From NCBI GenBank assembly GCA_015698045.1, contig BLAL01000297.1:1054001-1118000 (forward strand): a DNA stretch of 64,000 bases. The letters are read 5' to 3'. This document shows, piece after piece, positions 10,800-21,877 of this stretch (within the stretch, counting starts at the first letter, position 1; each line of letters opens with the position of its first letter). The notes beneath the pieces were generated by a model. The model saw only the letters and a program-made list of their open reading frames with translations. It had not been told where the DNA came from and made no database searches. The DNA comes from Rhizophagus clarus. Taxonomy: Eukaryota > Glomeromycota > Glomeromycetes > Glomerales > Glomeraceae. Position numbers and translations under genes: made by a program.

Positions 10800-12329
10800 T
10801 TAAATACTATCACTATTACACCAACCTTTTAAAGTGCCATTAGATTGAAAATCATTCAAAATAACAGAATATTCTTCACCCATATCAAAATCACAAAATA
10901 ATGTTAAATATAAAGGGTTTCTACCCTTCCATGATTTCAAGAAAGTTTCTAACTCTAAAACACTAAATCTCCAACTACCACTTAAAGTAAGTTGAACTAA
11001 ATTATGAGGAAATTTTTTAATAAGCAAATCAAAAACAGATGCGCCATCACAAGCTAAATTATAATCAACATCAATATTTTCTTGATCATCATCATCATCA
11101 TAATCATCATCATCATCCCACCAAGATTCTTCAAGATTAGAAAAAGTTGATAAAGCTTCCAAACTTAAGTATTTAATATTTCTACAAGATGATAATAATT
11201 GTTCTAAATCATCATAAATTTCTTCAGTATACCAAAGTATAATATCTTCAATATTTGGACAGAAACTGATGATTGAATTAATATACGGTTTTAATTCCCC
11301 TTCTGATGGATGTGGAGCGATTCCGAAATGAATTTTTCTCAAAAATCCATGAGTAGACTGAATAAGAGAAGTATAAAGATCCAGAGGTTGATAAGCTGAA
11401 TTTATAATTTCTAATATTTCCAATTTTGGTAATTCCGCACAAATTAAATCTTCTAAATCTGTATCAATATCTTTAACCAAAATCTTTAAAGATTTTAATT
11501 CAGTTAAGTTACAAAGAGTTGTAACAGGTACGCAAATACAAAATTCAAAAGTTATACTTGTTAAAGATTTTGATTGAGATTCTAATGCTTTACCGATTTT
11601 TTCACATGAGTCACCTTCGATTGAACATAATTTCACTTGTTGTAAATTGTTTTGTAAAGAAATTAATGCTTCTAATCCTTCATTATCGTCTCCACATGGA
11701 TTAATAACCATTTTTTTAATATTTCTACAAACTTGCGCTAAATCCAAAAACAATTTTGAAGAATTATAAGTTGAACATACAAATTCGCATAGTGATGTTA
11801 AACATTGATCGGCTCCCGGGAAATGCAAAATGGACGTACTTGGTAGTTCAAGATATTTCACACAAGAACATCTACTCATGAATAATTTCCATAATTCATT
11901 TTCAATAATATTTGCATTATAATTCCATAATATAGCCGAAAAATTATACTCATTTGTAAGAGTTTCAACAATTTTTACAATATGTTCATTCGAGAGATAT
12001 TGTATATATGATATGTAATTAAATAAAGGTTCTTGTGTTATTATTGATGATTTAAAATTGATACAATCTTTTTTAATGATATTTTTTTGTTCTTTGGAAA
12101 AACATAAAAATATAATCTTTGATAATGATAACCAATAATTTTCATCCGTGTAAAAATTTCCTAATCTCCACGGATTTCGCCATAATATTTCTACAGTTGT
12201 TTCACACCATAACCTGTTAACCAGTAAACATGATAATAATGATTTTCTTTCTTCTCTTTGTGATCCTGATATCCCCTGCATATGTTCAAATATTTCTCGA
12301 AGACAATCAGAATGTAGAAATGGGGACAT
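10800..12329 (-). CDS. F-box protein with leucine-rich C-terminal region (509 aa)
   Basis: A single uninterrupted exon of 509 codons starts at ATG 12329. Residues 1 to about 50 (FLHSDCLREIFEHMQG ... LLVNRLWCETTVEILWR) are a typical F-box. It would bind Skp1 in an SCF ubiquitin ligase and bring substrate in for ubiquitination. The rest is a series of irregular leucine-rich repeats (for example LKSLKILVKDI, LPKLEILEI, NIKYLSLEAL), presumably the substrate-binding face. An acidic loop at about 404-420 carries runs of Asp. A TATATAAAAAAAATG context lies immediately at the start. The Rhizophagus genome has hundreds of such F-box genes. This is the only gene here that looks like a normal host gene, and no introns are needed. 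Substrate unknown. Confidence 0.9.
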   Translation of the reverse strand: MSPFLHSDCLREIFEHMQGISGSQREERKSLLSCLLVNRLWCETTVEILWRNPWRLGNFYTDENYWLSLSKIIFLCFSKEQKNIIKKDCINFKSSIITQEPLFNYISYIQYLSNEHIVKIVETLTNEYNFSAILWNYNANIIENELWKLFMSRCSCVKYLELPSTSILHFPGADQCLTSLCEFVCSTYNSSKLFLDLAQVCRNIKKMVINPCGDDNEGLEALISLQNNLQQVKLCSIEGDSCEKIGKALESQSKSLTSITFEFCICVPVTTLCNLTELKSLKILVKDIDTDLEDLICAELPKLEILEIINSAYQPLDLYTSLIQSTHGFLRKIHFGIAPHPSEGELKPYINSIISFCPNIEDIILWYTEEIYDDLEQLLSSCRNIKYLSLEALSTFSNLEESWWDDDDDYDDDDDQENIDVDYNLACDGASVFDLLIKKFPHNLVQLTLSGSWRFSVLELETFLKSWKGRNPLYLTLFCDFDMGEEYSVILNDFQSNGTLKGWCNSDSI

Positions 12330-13215
12330 TTTTTTTATATAGGTATGTTCAAAGTCCTTTTATTGATTGAAACTCTTTTGTTGTAACAAAGTCGTAAGTA
12401 AGTTGGAAGAGTACTGGTTGTATTACTTCCCTTGTTGACTTGTAAATAGAAATAAAAATATTTTTAGTATAAAATAAGTAATTTGCAATAAAATAAAAAA
12501 AAAAAATCTTATCTACAATAAAGGGAAAAAAATTTTTTTGCAAGTAAAAAGCCACGAAAAGGTATTTATAGTATACGTTGAGTTGAAGACAATATCGGAA
12601 AATTTTCATTGGTTCAAATATTCAAATAATTATTGGTACTAATAACCGGCATCTGTAATTAATAAAGTTGCATTTATACTGTACACGTTTATACTAAGAT
12701 GCTTTGTGTTACTTAACAAAAACATGTTTGACTTCCTGTTTAAAATTCGTCACTATTAATAAATGACTATACTTTAAAACTTACGATATTCCGGAATCTA
12801 CCTCTTTTATATTTCTTTTTTTCATTTCAAAAATGAATTTTTCAAAAATTATTATTGGGACATGTTTCCTCAAGTTATTATAAAAATTTGTAATATAAAT
12901 AGAAATAAATAAATAAATAAATATATTGGTGACCATCTTTATTCGTACTGTATATCAAGAAATTTCTTTTTCAGTTATTATTGATTTGACTGTCTGTATT
13001 GAAAATAGATTTAAAATTATGTTTATATCCAATATTAACACTAAGTATGAACGTTGGCACATAATGAAATCCGAAGATTTTTAATTTATAAATGAAACAA
13101 TTAAAATTTATTACTATTTTATTATTAGAATCAAGCCATAATTATGATGGGAGGTTATATATATTAGCGATTTAGTAGTTTGATTGGCCAGATCTGTTTA
13201 CGCAGCCGACTTTTC
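12330..13215. other. F-box gene upstream region, no gene
   Basis: AT-rich and presumably includes the F-box promoter. The 86-aa frame antisense at 12349-12609 is low-complexity (Phe, Tyr, Lys) and has no gene character. I see no other feature. Confidence 0.4.
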
Positions 13216-14303
13216 TAACTACCACAAGAACACCACCAAAAAATTTTCGGTAACATGACATTGTAGTACAAATCTAAAAATAGTAGATATATCGAACTGT
13301 CTCACTTTAATATTTAGTTTTTGCATATTTTTCCCGTAACTTCGCCTTAAATGTATATTATTCTTTTTTATTATAGTTTGTTTATTCTATTCTATTCCTT
13401 ATTTTTATTGTGTTGTGAAAATAAAAACACGTTTTTTACATATGAAATATAATATTTATTGAAAAATTTTTCACGATCTTTGGAGTATTAAAGGTGAACA
13501 TCAAGTTTTGAGGAAGACTTTTCTATTTAATACATTATAAAAATTATCCTTTTATTACAATTATTAAATTATATAAAGGATAAGTCTAATTGTAACAACC
13601 CGTTACAAATATTATTTGTAACAACCTAATTGGCGCATTTTTATTGGTCAGTTGAATCACGTGACGTTACACAAATCCAAAAAAGGAAATTTTATTCCCA
13701 GAAAAAATGGAAAATTGTTACACAAGATTACACAGACTTCCAAAAAAGGAAATTTCTTTGCCAATCACTTGGCGGAAAAAGGGTTTTTGTTAAATAAGTC
13801 AAAAATAACATTCAAAATCATCTTTGTCATTCTAAGTAAACTTGCTGAAGGGGCAAAAATACATTTATTATAATATTTTTTAAAAGTTTATATATTATAA
13901 CTTTTTTATAATTTTTTTTTTAAGGTTGTTACAAATAATATTTGTAATAGGTTGTTACAAATACATTTATTTTTATATAAATAATATAAATAAAAATAAT
14001 TTATTAAGCTTATTTTAATAAATAAAAATATTCAGTAAATTTTATAAAGTGAAAAGAATCATAAAAATATTTTAACAGTTAAATTTTAATAAATGTTTTT
14101 TAAATTTTTTTTATTAAGAACAAGCATTTTAAAGATAAATATTCTCTTTATTTTATTTATTTATTTATTTTTTCTTTTGAAAAATAACAAAACCACAACC
14201 GCAAAAATTTTCTAAGATAAATGTTGTACAAAATAAATCTGACTAATAAAATTCATCAAGTCACATTACTAAAAATTTTTTGGTGGTGTTCTTGGGGTAG
14301 TTA
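13216..14303. mobile_element. 1.09-kb non-autonomous TIR element with a nested element
   Basis: Inverted repeats of about 44 bp bound it: left TAACTACCACAAGAACACCA (13216 onward) and right complement TAACTACCCCAAGAACACCA (ending 14303), with a few mismatches. No convincing target duplication was found and no transposase is present. A second inverted-repeat element (13591-13959) sits inside. Superfamily unknown. Confidence 0.65.
13591..13959. mobile_element. Nested 369-bp MITE with ~35-bp TIRs
   Basis: The left end TGTAACAACCCGTTACAAAT and the right complement TGTAACAACCTATTACAAAT continue into ATTATTTGTAACAACC on both sides. Flanking AAT on each side may be a 3-bp duplication, but AT-richness makes this uncertain. 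The 73-aa frame inside (13652-13873) spans a repeated AAAAAAGGAAATTT word and is not considered a gene. Confidence 0.65.
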
Positions 14304-14910
14304 CAACTACTTTAACAGCATCCAGAAAAATTTTTTGACATGTGATTTTTGGCTAGTATTATGCAGAGTTATGCACTGACATATGATAGTGTCAGATATA
14401 CCTGTGACAAATAGGAGTGTGACAAATATGTTTTTACTGGGCATGAAAAAACTGTCCCTCAAGGTAATATAATTAAAGATGAGAAAATTAGCTCATACGA
14501 AGTCAAATAATGATCTAACCTATATTAAATTAAAGCCAATTTTTTTGGTATATTTAAAGTACCAATCGTCTCAAATTCAGAAAGAAAATTCAACCATCAT
14601 TTTACTTATATTAGGATATTATTACATATTTATTTGATCCTAAAGAAAACTATATTCAACTACCTAAATATTATTGATAAATAGGTTAAACTAAAAATTT
14701 TTTAAGACTAAATAATAGTAATTTTATTAATATTTTTATTTATAGCTATATATATATTAAATATTATATAAAATAATGAAAAGTTTAAATTTAAACTTTC
14801 AATTAAACTGGTAAAGGGCCAGAAATTAGCTAATTTAATAGGAAGGTGGGGGACTAACCTAAAAATCAGGTTCCTATGATTGGCTATAAATTATATAATA
14901 TATATAATAT

Positions 14911-15065
14911 GGGGTTTTTGCAATAGAAAGGTACGAAACTCAAAAAAAATTTTAAAATTACTTTATATGCTAATTATGTTTTTTATACTAAAATAAGTGT
15001 AAATTTAATATTAATTAAATTTTTATTTTTTTTTGAGTTTCGTACCTTTCTATTGCAAAGACCCC
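14911..15065. mobile_element. 155-bp MITE with ~40-bp TIRs
   Basis: Ends GGGGTTTTTGCAATAGAAAG and, inverted, GGGGTCTTTGCAATAGAAAG both continue through GTACGAAACTCAAAAAAAA. The spacer is only about 75 bp. Flanks are ATAT-rich on both sides, so the target duplication (TA or longer) cannot be fixed. Non-coding. Confidence 0.75.
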
Positions 15066-15942
15066 ATATATTATTACTATTTATATATTAAAATAATTTT
15101 TGTAATTATCTTGCTATCTATTAGCTCAATTTAACTAAACTTTTTTTTTATTTTGTATGATTTATCAAAAGCTATAAAACAAAAAAAAATTCATAAAAAT
15201 TGGATTACTAGATCACAAGTTAATTATAAATATAATTACATATATTATTATATATTTTTTTAACCAATCAAAATGTGATCAGGTGAGGGTGAGGGCAAAG
15301 GTTACTAATTAAAGAAAATCAGCTGATTTCTGGTATACCCTTAATATGCATAATATTTAATTAATAATATACATAATAACTAATATACATTTGATCATGT
15401 TAAATACATGTTTAATTATTGATCATTACTAATAAAGGTCAAAATTTTTTAATTTTAGTCCAAATATAAGCCAAATTTCATTAAGGCCAAATATTTCTTT
15501 TTCAATTAATGAAAGGAACTAATACTTACAAAAAAAGTAAAAAAATTAAAAATAAAAAAATCAAAAAAAAAAAAAATTAAAAAATATAAATTTCACTTTA
15601 AAATTTATTAAATTTAAGACTTGAAATTATTGTCTAAACTTATAAAAAAATGCAAAAAAAATAAAAAAAAGCTAATTAAATATGTAAGTTTAATTTTTAA
15701 GTAAAATGAATAAAAAATTCTTATCATATATCTATATATCTAAATATTTAAGGAATTATTATGGTTTTCAAAAAAATTAATCTGCATAAAAATATCGTAA
15801 TACACACTGTGAACACAAATATGATTACAGATCACATGATAAACAAAAATTGGCCAATAAAATTATACAATTATTTTATATCTGAGTGATAACAATTTTT
15901 ATTTTACGCGTTTTTATTCACTTTTTTCGCTTAATGGAAATA

Positions 15943-16265
15943 CAAAAACCAATTGCAAGAAACTATTTACTGCTACTTGTTATTTATGTCAACTTTGTTT
16001 GATTTGTAACAAGAATCTTGCTTTTGATACATGTAAATGTAATGCAACTGAAAAACCCAAGAATAAGCAAAAAAAAAGAGAATACTATAGTAGAATATAT
16101 AATTCAAAAGATAATAAAAAACTTGTACAATCACAAATTGATAAATTAAAGGAATATGATAAGTATTTTGGATATTGTTCTAATTTTGATGCCTACAGTC
16201 AGCAATCAAAAGTATACAGACATTTTGTTTTACCAAATTATGGAAATAATTATATAATAATATGA
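15943..16265 (+). CDS. Possible small Cys-rich protein, start uncertain
   Basis: A frame open through 16263-16265 (TGA) contains a Cys cluster C-x7-C-x2-C-x2-C-x2-C-x8-C-x-C (NCKKLFTATCYLCQLCLICN then DTCKC). A basic, Tyr- and Lys-rich tail without further Cys follows. No ATG is evident before the Cys cluster, so the frame may be the 3' exon of a spliced gene or a gene fragment. The Cys spacing suggests a zinc ribbon or knuckle, and I do not recognise the family. Surrounding DNA is empty and AT-rich. Confidence 0.35.
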
Positions 16266-16789
16266 TACAAATAATTTATAATCTAATATTTGCAATTATG
16301 ATGAACAAATTTTTATGCTTCATATCTTTTAGCATTTTTTAGAAACATAAAACTATCTATGATATAAATTATTTTAATTTTATTATGCAGTTCATAAAAT
16401 TTAAAAATGATGTAACTTGATCAATATTGTTCTGATCAATATGATTTTACTATCATTCGAATCGTCTTAATAAAACGAATCTAATGAACTAATTATAATG
16501 AAAATCTAATCATTAAATCAAAAGATATTATAAGATAATTTTAAATAATTAAAACATAATTTTGTGCCAAATATTGATTTTATAACTATTATTTTGTCAT
16601 CATTTGAATTGTCTCAATGAGGCAAATCTAATGAATCTAAGATCATAAAAATCCAATCACTAGATACAAAAATATTCTTAATAAATCTTAAATTTATATG
16701 AATTTTACACATTCTGTAAACTCATGTAAAATTTTGTTTATTAACCTTATATTGACTTTACAGAAACTTAAAAATTCTAAACAATGACG

Positions 16790-17475
16790 AATTGATATTG
16801 TAATGATATTAAATATACATCGTAACAATATCGATTTGCAAATGATATCATTATGATATCAAAATGATATCGATACATTATTGATTGGATATATCAAAAT
16901 GATATCGTAAAGATATTTACTTAAAGAAATATCTAATCGATATCATATTCATATTGTTATAACAATGATAATTTTTTAAAAAAATGTGAAACAAACACGA
17001 TATCAATATAATATCGTATCGATATGTATTCAGTATTATTATGACATCGTAAAAACATCATCTTATAAATATCAAATCGACATCAATTCACTATTGGCAA
17101 TATAACGAATCGACATCATTTTGATATAGTTAAACAATAATAAAATTTTTAAAAAATGTGATACAAAAACGATATCAATATAATATCGTATTGATATGTA
17201 TTCGGTATCAATACGATATTATAAAACATTATCTTATAAATATCAAATCAACATCAATTCGATATTGGTAATATAACGAATTGATATCATTTTGATATAA
17301 TTAAACAATAATAAAATTTTTAAAAAATATGAAACAAACATGATATCGATATGATATCGTATCGATATGCATTAAGTATGAATACGACATCGTAAAAACA
17401 TCATTTTATAAATATCAAATTAACATCATATCAATATTGGCAATATAACGAACGTATCAACATCATTTTGATATA
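16790..17475. repeat. Left subterminal GATATC-rich repeat block
   Basis: Three diverged units of about 170 bp (starting near 16,985, 17,160 and 17,330) share ACAAACACGATATCAATATA, TATCGTATCGATATGTATTC and CATCATCTTATAAATATCAA. The word GATATC recurs densely and palindromically. Non-coding. This is likely the transposase-binding region of the element. Confidence 0.7.
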
Positions 17476-17690
17476 GTTAAACAATAAATAGTATATTTTC
17501 AGATCGTTTAGTTCAATATTAAATTGAAATATTTTAATAATTTGTAATCTAATTAAAAAAAGTATAATTTAATTATACACATTTGCTTTTAGCTAGTAGT
17601 GGTATCATAATAGTTATTATTGTAAAATTCGTACAAAAAAAGAAATAAAATTTTTTTTTTAATTGATATTTCAAATATCGTATTGAAAAT

Positions 17691-19332
17691 TTAGATCTTC
17701 GATACGACTAATGCTACCTGTTCCAAATTATTGATGAGTTGTTGCTGTAAAAAATCAAAAAAAGTAATTAAAAAGCAGACTGTCAAATTATTTGTATGAA
17801 ATGTGGAAAAGTGATAAGAATGGAAGTCAATAGAATAGTTGAGAGAACTGAATTATAATTTATTAACAAAATTATTTATAAATTTATTTATACAAAGAGT
17901 AATCTAAACGTCTCCCAAATTTTTTTTTTTAATTAAAAACATTAAGGTGTGATGTTTAGAATAATGGTCAATTCACTCGTAAAAACTTACTAAATTTATT
18001 ATCGTTATAAAATACATAATTTTATAAAAAATTAGGCATGAGCTTTTACTAAAGATTTTATAACTATGTATAATTTAACATTATTAATACTATGTATGAT
18101 TAAAGGACATTATAAATAAAATAACTTACCGATAAAGAATTAACGATGTTACTACCGCTTCTTGATGGTATAGATAATTCCTTTGTCATTCTATCTAACG
18201 CCTTAATAGCAGCTAAATTTTTACCATTCCACGAGATTCTGACAGCTTCTCTAACGAAATCAACTAATGTAACCAAACCTCCATTGTTAATTAATTCTGA
18301 AATGTTTACGGCAACAAGTTGTCTGCTTAAAATTTTTTGTGCAACACTTTCGTCAACATATTCTTTAATCTCTTTCTGAGATATATTTCCAGTGGTACCT
18401 CTATTTTATTCATTAATTAATAATAATACAATTACAGCACTATTTATTGCCAACAAAACAATTAAACATATACCTGCTGTTTCTTATTTCTTTATATTCT
18501 TCTACAAAGCTTAAAATATTTTGATTGAATTTATTCCTGAAATCTGTAAGGAACTTACGAGTACGTTCAAGATAGCTTTTTGCCTCGCTAGTATATATCT
18601 TGATTCGGAAAATCTTTACGATCAGGTCATCAAGAACCTTATTGTCTGGATTCCTCACGCGCAGGAATAGACATTTTACTGACTCATCCCAGAGTCGGAT
18701 TTTATCCTAAAACATTAGAAGACGCATTATTTAATAATTTAAACATAATAAATATTACCATATTGATTCAATACTAACTTCATTATTTTTTGATTCAACA
18801 ACATCTGATGATTCGTTCATTTCATTTGCGAGTCGTAAGATTTCAGGGTGTTTGACAAGCCAGTTAACTATTTCCAATTTTGAATGCTTTCGAAATTGTT
18901 CTGGAATTTCATCTGCTTCTTCGCCATTATCATCTCCTTCATCATCATCATCATCATCATTATCGTAATCCTCATCACTTTTGTCCCTTACTCCCTCTTC
19001 AACTATTACGTTTGGTTTATTGACACGCACACCTATATGTAATATATCATTGCAATTGTTTTAATTAGATTAATATCAATGAATTAAAGTCTACACATAT
19101 TAATATTACCTGACATTAATTCATTCGCCTCTTCAATGTCTATATCTCTTCTCTTTTTCGCGATACCAATTTGTCCTGAGTTCTTTTGACTTTTTTTCGG
19201 TCCTTTCATATATATTTTTGGTATTTTACTATTTATTATCCTTACATATAAGCAAATCTTATTAAAAAAAGTAATATATATACCTGTTCTAACTTCTATT
19301 TCTTTACTTTCGGATGATTTACGTTTAGACAT
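17691..19332 (-). CDS. Six-exon acidic protein of 317 aa, transposon accessory
   Basis: Exons, by hand: 19284-19332, 19110-19202, 18779-19032, 18474-18706, 18130-18400, 17691-17744. They give 954 bases ending in TAA with no internal stop. Introns are 81, 77, 72, 73 and 385 nt with GTATAT, GTAATA, GTTAGT, GTATAT and GTAAGT donors and TAG/AAG/CAG acceptors. The N-terminus is basic (MSKRKSSESKE ... AKKRRD). Residues about 64-90 form a run of Asp and Glu. Then come a helical region (RIKIYTSEAKSYLERTRKFL) and a C-terminal part (LINNGGLVTLVDFVREAV, SWNGKNLAAIKALDRMTKEL). I recognise no enzyme motif. Position, strand and intron style match the Myb/SANT gene, so I infer it is co-carried by the transposon. 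Exon 6 is the least certain. Confidence 0.65.
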
Positions 19333-19599
19333 AGTATCAGGAAAATATAAACAAAAAAATATGGATATAGAAAAGAAAAAAAAAACGTACTGCATCCTTA
19401 CGATATAAATATGAAATCTTGGTTATTGTAAATTATGATAACAGTACACAATTGGAAAATATACATGATCTCGACATCGTGAGGAATGCAGAATCAGTTG
19501 AAAATATCGAAAGAATTATGATGGAAAAGGGAGTGAGAAAAATTAATGGAATATTTCGTTTTAAATTCCCATTTTTATAAAAAAGGAGTGAGAAGTAAT

Positions 19600-19740
19600 A
19601 TTTTAACGCTGATTTATTGTATTACAAACATTACAAACACGAATAATATTGTTTAAATTTGACCATTGTAATTTATTGTAATACAATTTATTGTATTACA
19701 AACACGAATAATATATGTTAAATTTGACATTGTAATTAGA
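19600..19740. repeat. Short direct duplication
   Basis: ATTTATTGTATTACAAACA followed by CACGAATAATAT and a TTAAATTTGACATTGTAA-like sequence occurs twice (about 19,615-19,670 and 19,683-19,737). Non-coding spacer between the two minus-strand genes. Confidence 0.6.
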
Positions 19741-19867
19741 ATTTTATTATCAAAAATATATATATATAATAAAATATAAAAATGAAAATAAAATAAAAAT
19801 TTATAATATAAAAATAAAAAAAAAAATAGAAAATAGTAAAGGGTAAAATGATAAAAAAAAAATTGTT

Positions 19868-20552
19868 TTAATGACGGTGTCGATGACGGGGGTAAGGAGA
19901 ATAAGAGCGCCTGCGCTCGTGGCGGTGATGAGATCGAGAGCGCCTGCGCTCGTGACGGTGATGAGATCGAGAGCGCCCGCGCTCGTGACGGTGATGAGAT
20001 CGAGAGCGCCTGCGCTCGTGACGGTGATGAGATCGAGAGCGCCCGCGCTCATGACGGTGATGAGATCGAGAGCGCCTGCGCTCTCGATACTCATATCTCC
20101 TACGATCTACCCTATTTCTTCTCGCTGCGCGGACCGGTGCTTAAAATAAAACAATTAGTTAATTATAAATGTGATAAATTAAATAAAAAAAATCAATTAA
20201 ATAATAAATTGTTACTTTCAGCAAGCCAGAATTCATCTGACAACTCATCATGAAAACGTTCATCATGAAGAGTTGGTGTGTGGGTAGGAAATCCTTCCGG
20301 ATTTCCACTCAATAACCTTTTCAAATTTTCATAACCACTTTTTAGTGCATTCCATTTATTCCTGCACTGTCTTTTTGTCGGCGCGAAGTTTTGGTGATCA
20401 TTATTTATGTTTTGCGATATATGGTTCCAAATCACCTTTTGATCGTGAATGGCAGTAGTACAAAAAAATCGTTGATACAATCGACGATACTGAATTAACG
20501 AGAGAGTAGCGTCGTTTGGCCACTGTAAAGCCCCGGTATTTAATTGTGCCAT
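19868..20552 (-). CDS. Two-exon Myb/SANT-like DNA-binding protein with Arg/Ser/His repeat tail (202 aa)
   Basis: Exon 1 is 20216-20552 (ATG at 20552), the intron 20140-20215 (76 nt, GTAACA...TTTTAAG), exon 2 19868-20139. Together they are 609 bases, in frame to TAA. Exon 1 encodes a trihelix/Myb-SANT-like domain (residues ~8-85: WPNDATLSLIQ, IWNHISQNIN, RQCRNKWNALKSGYENLKR), the kind used by PIF/Harbinger and other transposons to bind their termini or carry transposase into the nucleus. Exon 2 translates the GC-rich 33-bp tandem repeat into about six copies of the 11-mer ERRRSRSHHRH / ERGRSRSHHRH, then SYSPYPRHRHRH. The alternative 97-aa and 92-aa frames over the repeat lack this continuity. 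RS-type tails bind RNA or splicing factors, or act as nuclear-localising basic regions. That role is inference. Confidence 0.75.
19895..20090 (-). repeat. 33-bp coding minisatellite in the Myb/SANT gene
   Basis: About six units, with minus-strand words such as GAGCGCAGGCGCTCTCGATC and TCATCACCGTCAC. Units alternate AGG and GGG at the third codon, giving Arg or Gly. The length is a multiple of three, so unit gain or loss keeps frame. The GC content is far above its surroundings. Confidence 0.85.
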
Positions 20553-21012
20553 TTTTTAATATTATTATGAAATAAAAAAAAAAAATATTATAAAATCGAG
20601 TAATTGAGAGTAATTGATTTAATTAGAGAAAGAAAGTATTTTAAAATGAGTGAAATGGCGAACAGGCTCCATATTTATAATAAATTTTATTATTATTTCT
20701 TGAACTCCATATTACGATTCTGCATAGATCTTAATGTAATCATCTTTAGATCCTACATATATTACGCATATTTTTTTGATTACACCATTTATTAATTTAT
20801 TCAAAGCATGTCTTAAAAATATAATTTTCTTGGACCTTATAATAATTCATAAAAATTTTACCCAAATTTTTATGATCTTAATGTAATCATAGATCCTGCA
20901 TATCATTTGCGTATAGATATTTTATTACATTATTACAAAAAACAGGGTTAAGTGTTTGTTTCATTATAGTTATCTTTGCTAATTGACGATTGCTATTCGA
21001 AGTTCTATAACA

Positions 21013-21217
21013 ATGAGCAATAAGGAGGACGATTCAAAGAATAGGTACGCTAATTTTGCATAGCAAATAAAAAAATAATTTTTTATTGTGGTAATTTAGT
21101 TATCATCAAGTTTAACAAAGTAAGATTGAATATTTGTTAGATATTCAAATATTATTGGACGTGATTCGAATATATCATGTGATTTGAATACTCGTTACGT
21201 TCTTCAGATTTAGAAAA
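21013..21217 (+). CDS. Possible two-exon micro-gene, weak
   Basis: ATG at 21013 opens a frame (MSNKEDDSKN) that reaches a GTACGC donor near 21045. A TTTGTTAG acceptor near 21142 would continue with 20-odd residues (SNIIGRDSN...) to a TAG. The start context and the donor resemble those of the other genes in the element, but the product is only about 33 aa and other splice choices exist. Listed because it lies in an otherwise empty gap before the transposase. Confidence 0.2.
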
Positions 21218-21877
21218 ATTATTTAAGTCAATAAATTCAGATTTTAGGTACAATTTATAAAAAAGAAATATTATTTTTAATAAGGTTGGCCACAAGTATA
21301 TCAGCAATAGAAAATATTTTATATCAATAAAAAAATATATTTTTTTTTTATTATAAATCAACTCACTAACTGTATACAAATCGATAAAAGTAATTCTTAA
21401 TTTCCTTACATAATCCCATGTGTGAAATTGTGAATACAGATAAGAAGACAATCGGTGGTCTTAAATGAATTGTTAAAAAAAAAAGAATATGATCACATAA
21501 AATTTTTTTTTTAAAAAGAAATTCTTCTCACCGCTACCTTACCACATAAAAATTCTTTGCCGATTTGTATACTACATTATAGTTAAAAAAATTGTACATC
21601 AATATCGGCATCGGAACATCAATATATACCGATAATTAGAACTTAATTCGAACTTAATTTACTCCGTTTTGAGAATACCGTAAATAATTGGCTAATGACC
21701 TGGTACAGATATGTAACAAAATCGGCATTGATTTTAACCGAATTGATCAACTATTTTGCTTTTTTTTTTGGGTTTTTTTTTTTTGTCGACACGCTGATAA
21801 TATAAAGGTATTTATAATTTAAAGCTTTAATTGAATCATAAAATTCTAAATTAAGATATCTTAAATTTTTTATAAAG

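Noticed and set aside
12349-12609. 86-aa minus-strand frame upstream of the F-box gene
   Set aside because: Low-complexity Phe/Tyr/Lys composition in AT-rich DNA, in the likely promoter region.
18146-18379. 77-aa plus-strand frame
   Set aside because: Antisense to exon 5 of the six-exon minus-strand gene.
19871-20149. 92-aa plus-strand frame of RAPALVTVM repeats and 97-aa minus-strand frame of SAGALDLITV repeats
   Set aside because: Alternative frames of the 33-bp repeat. The frame joined to the Myb/SANT exon by a proper intron gives the coherent RS-rich product.
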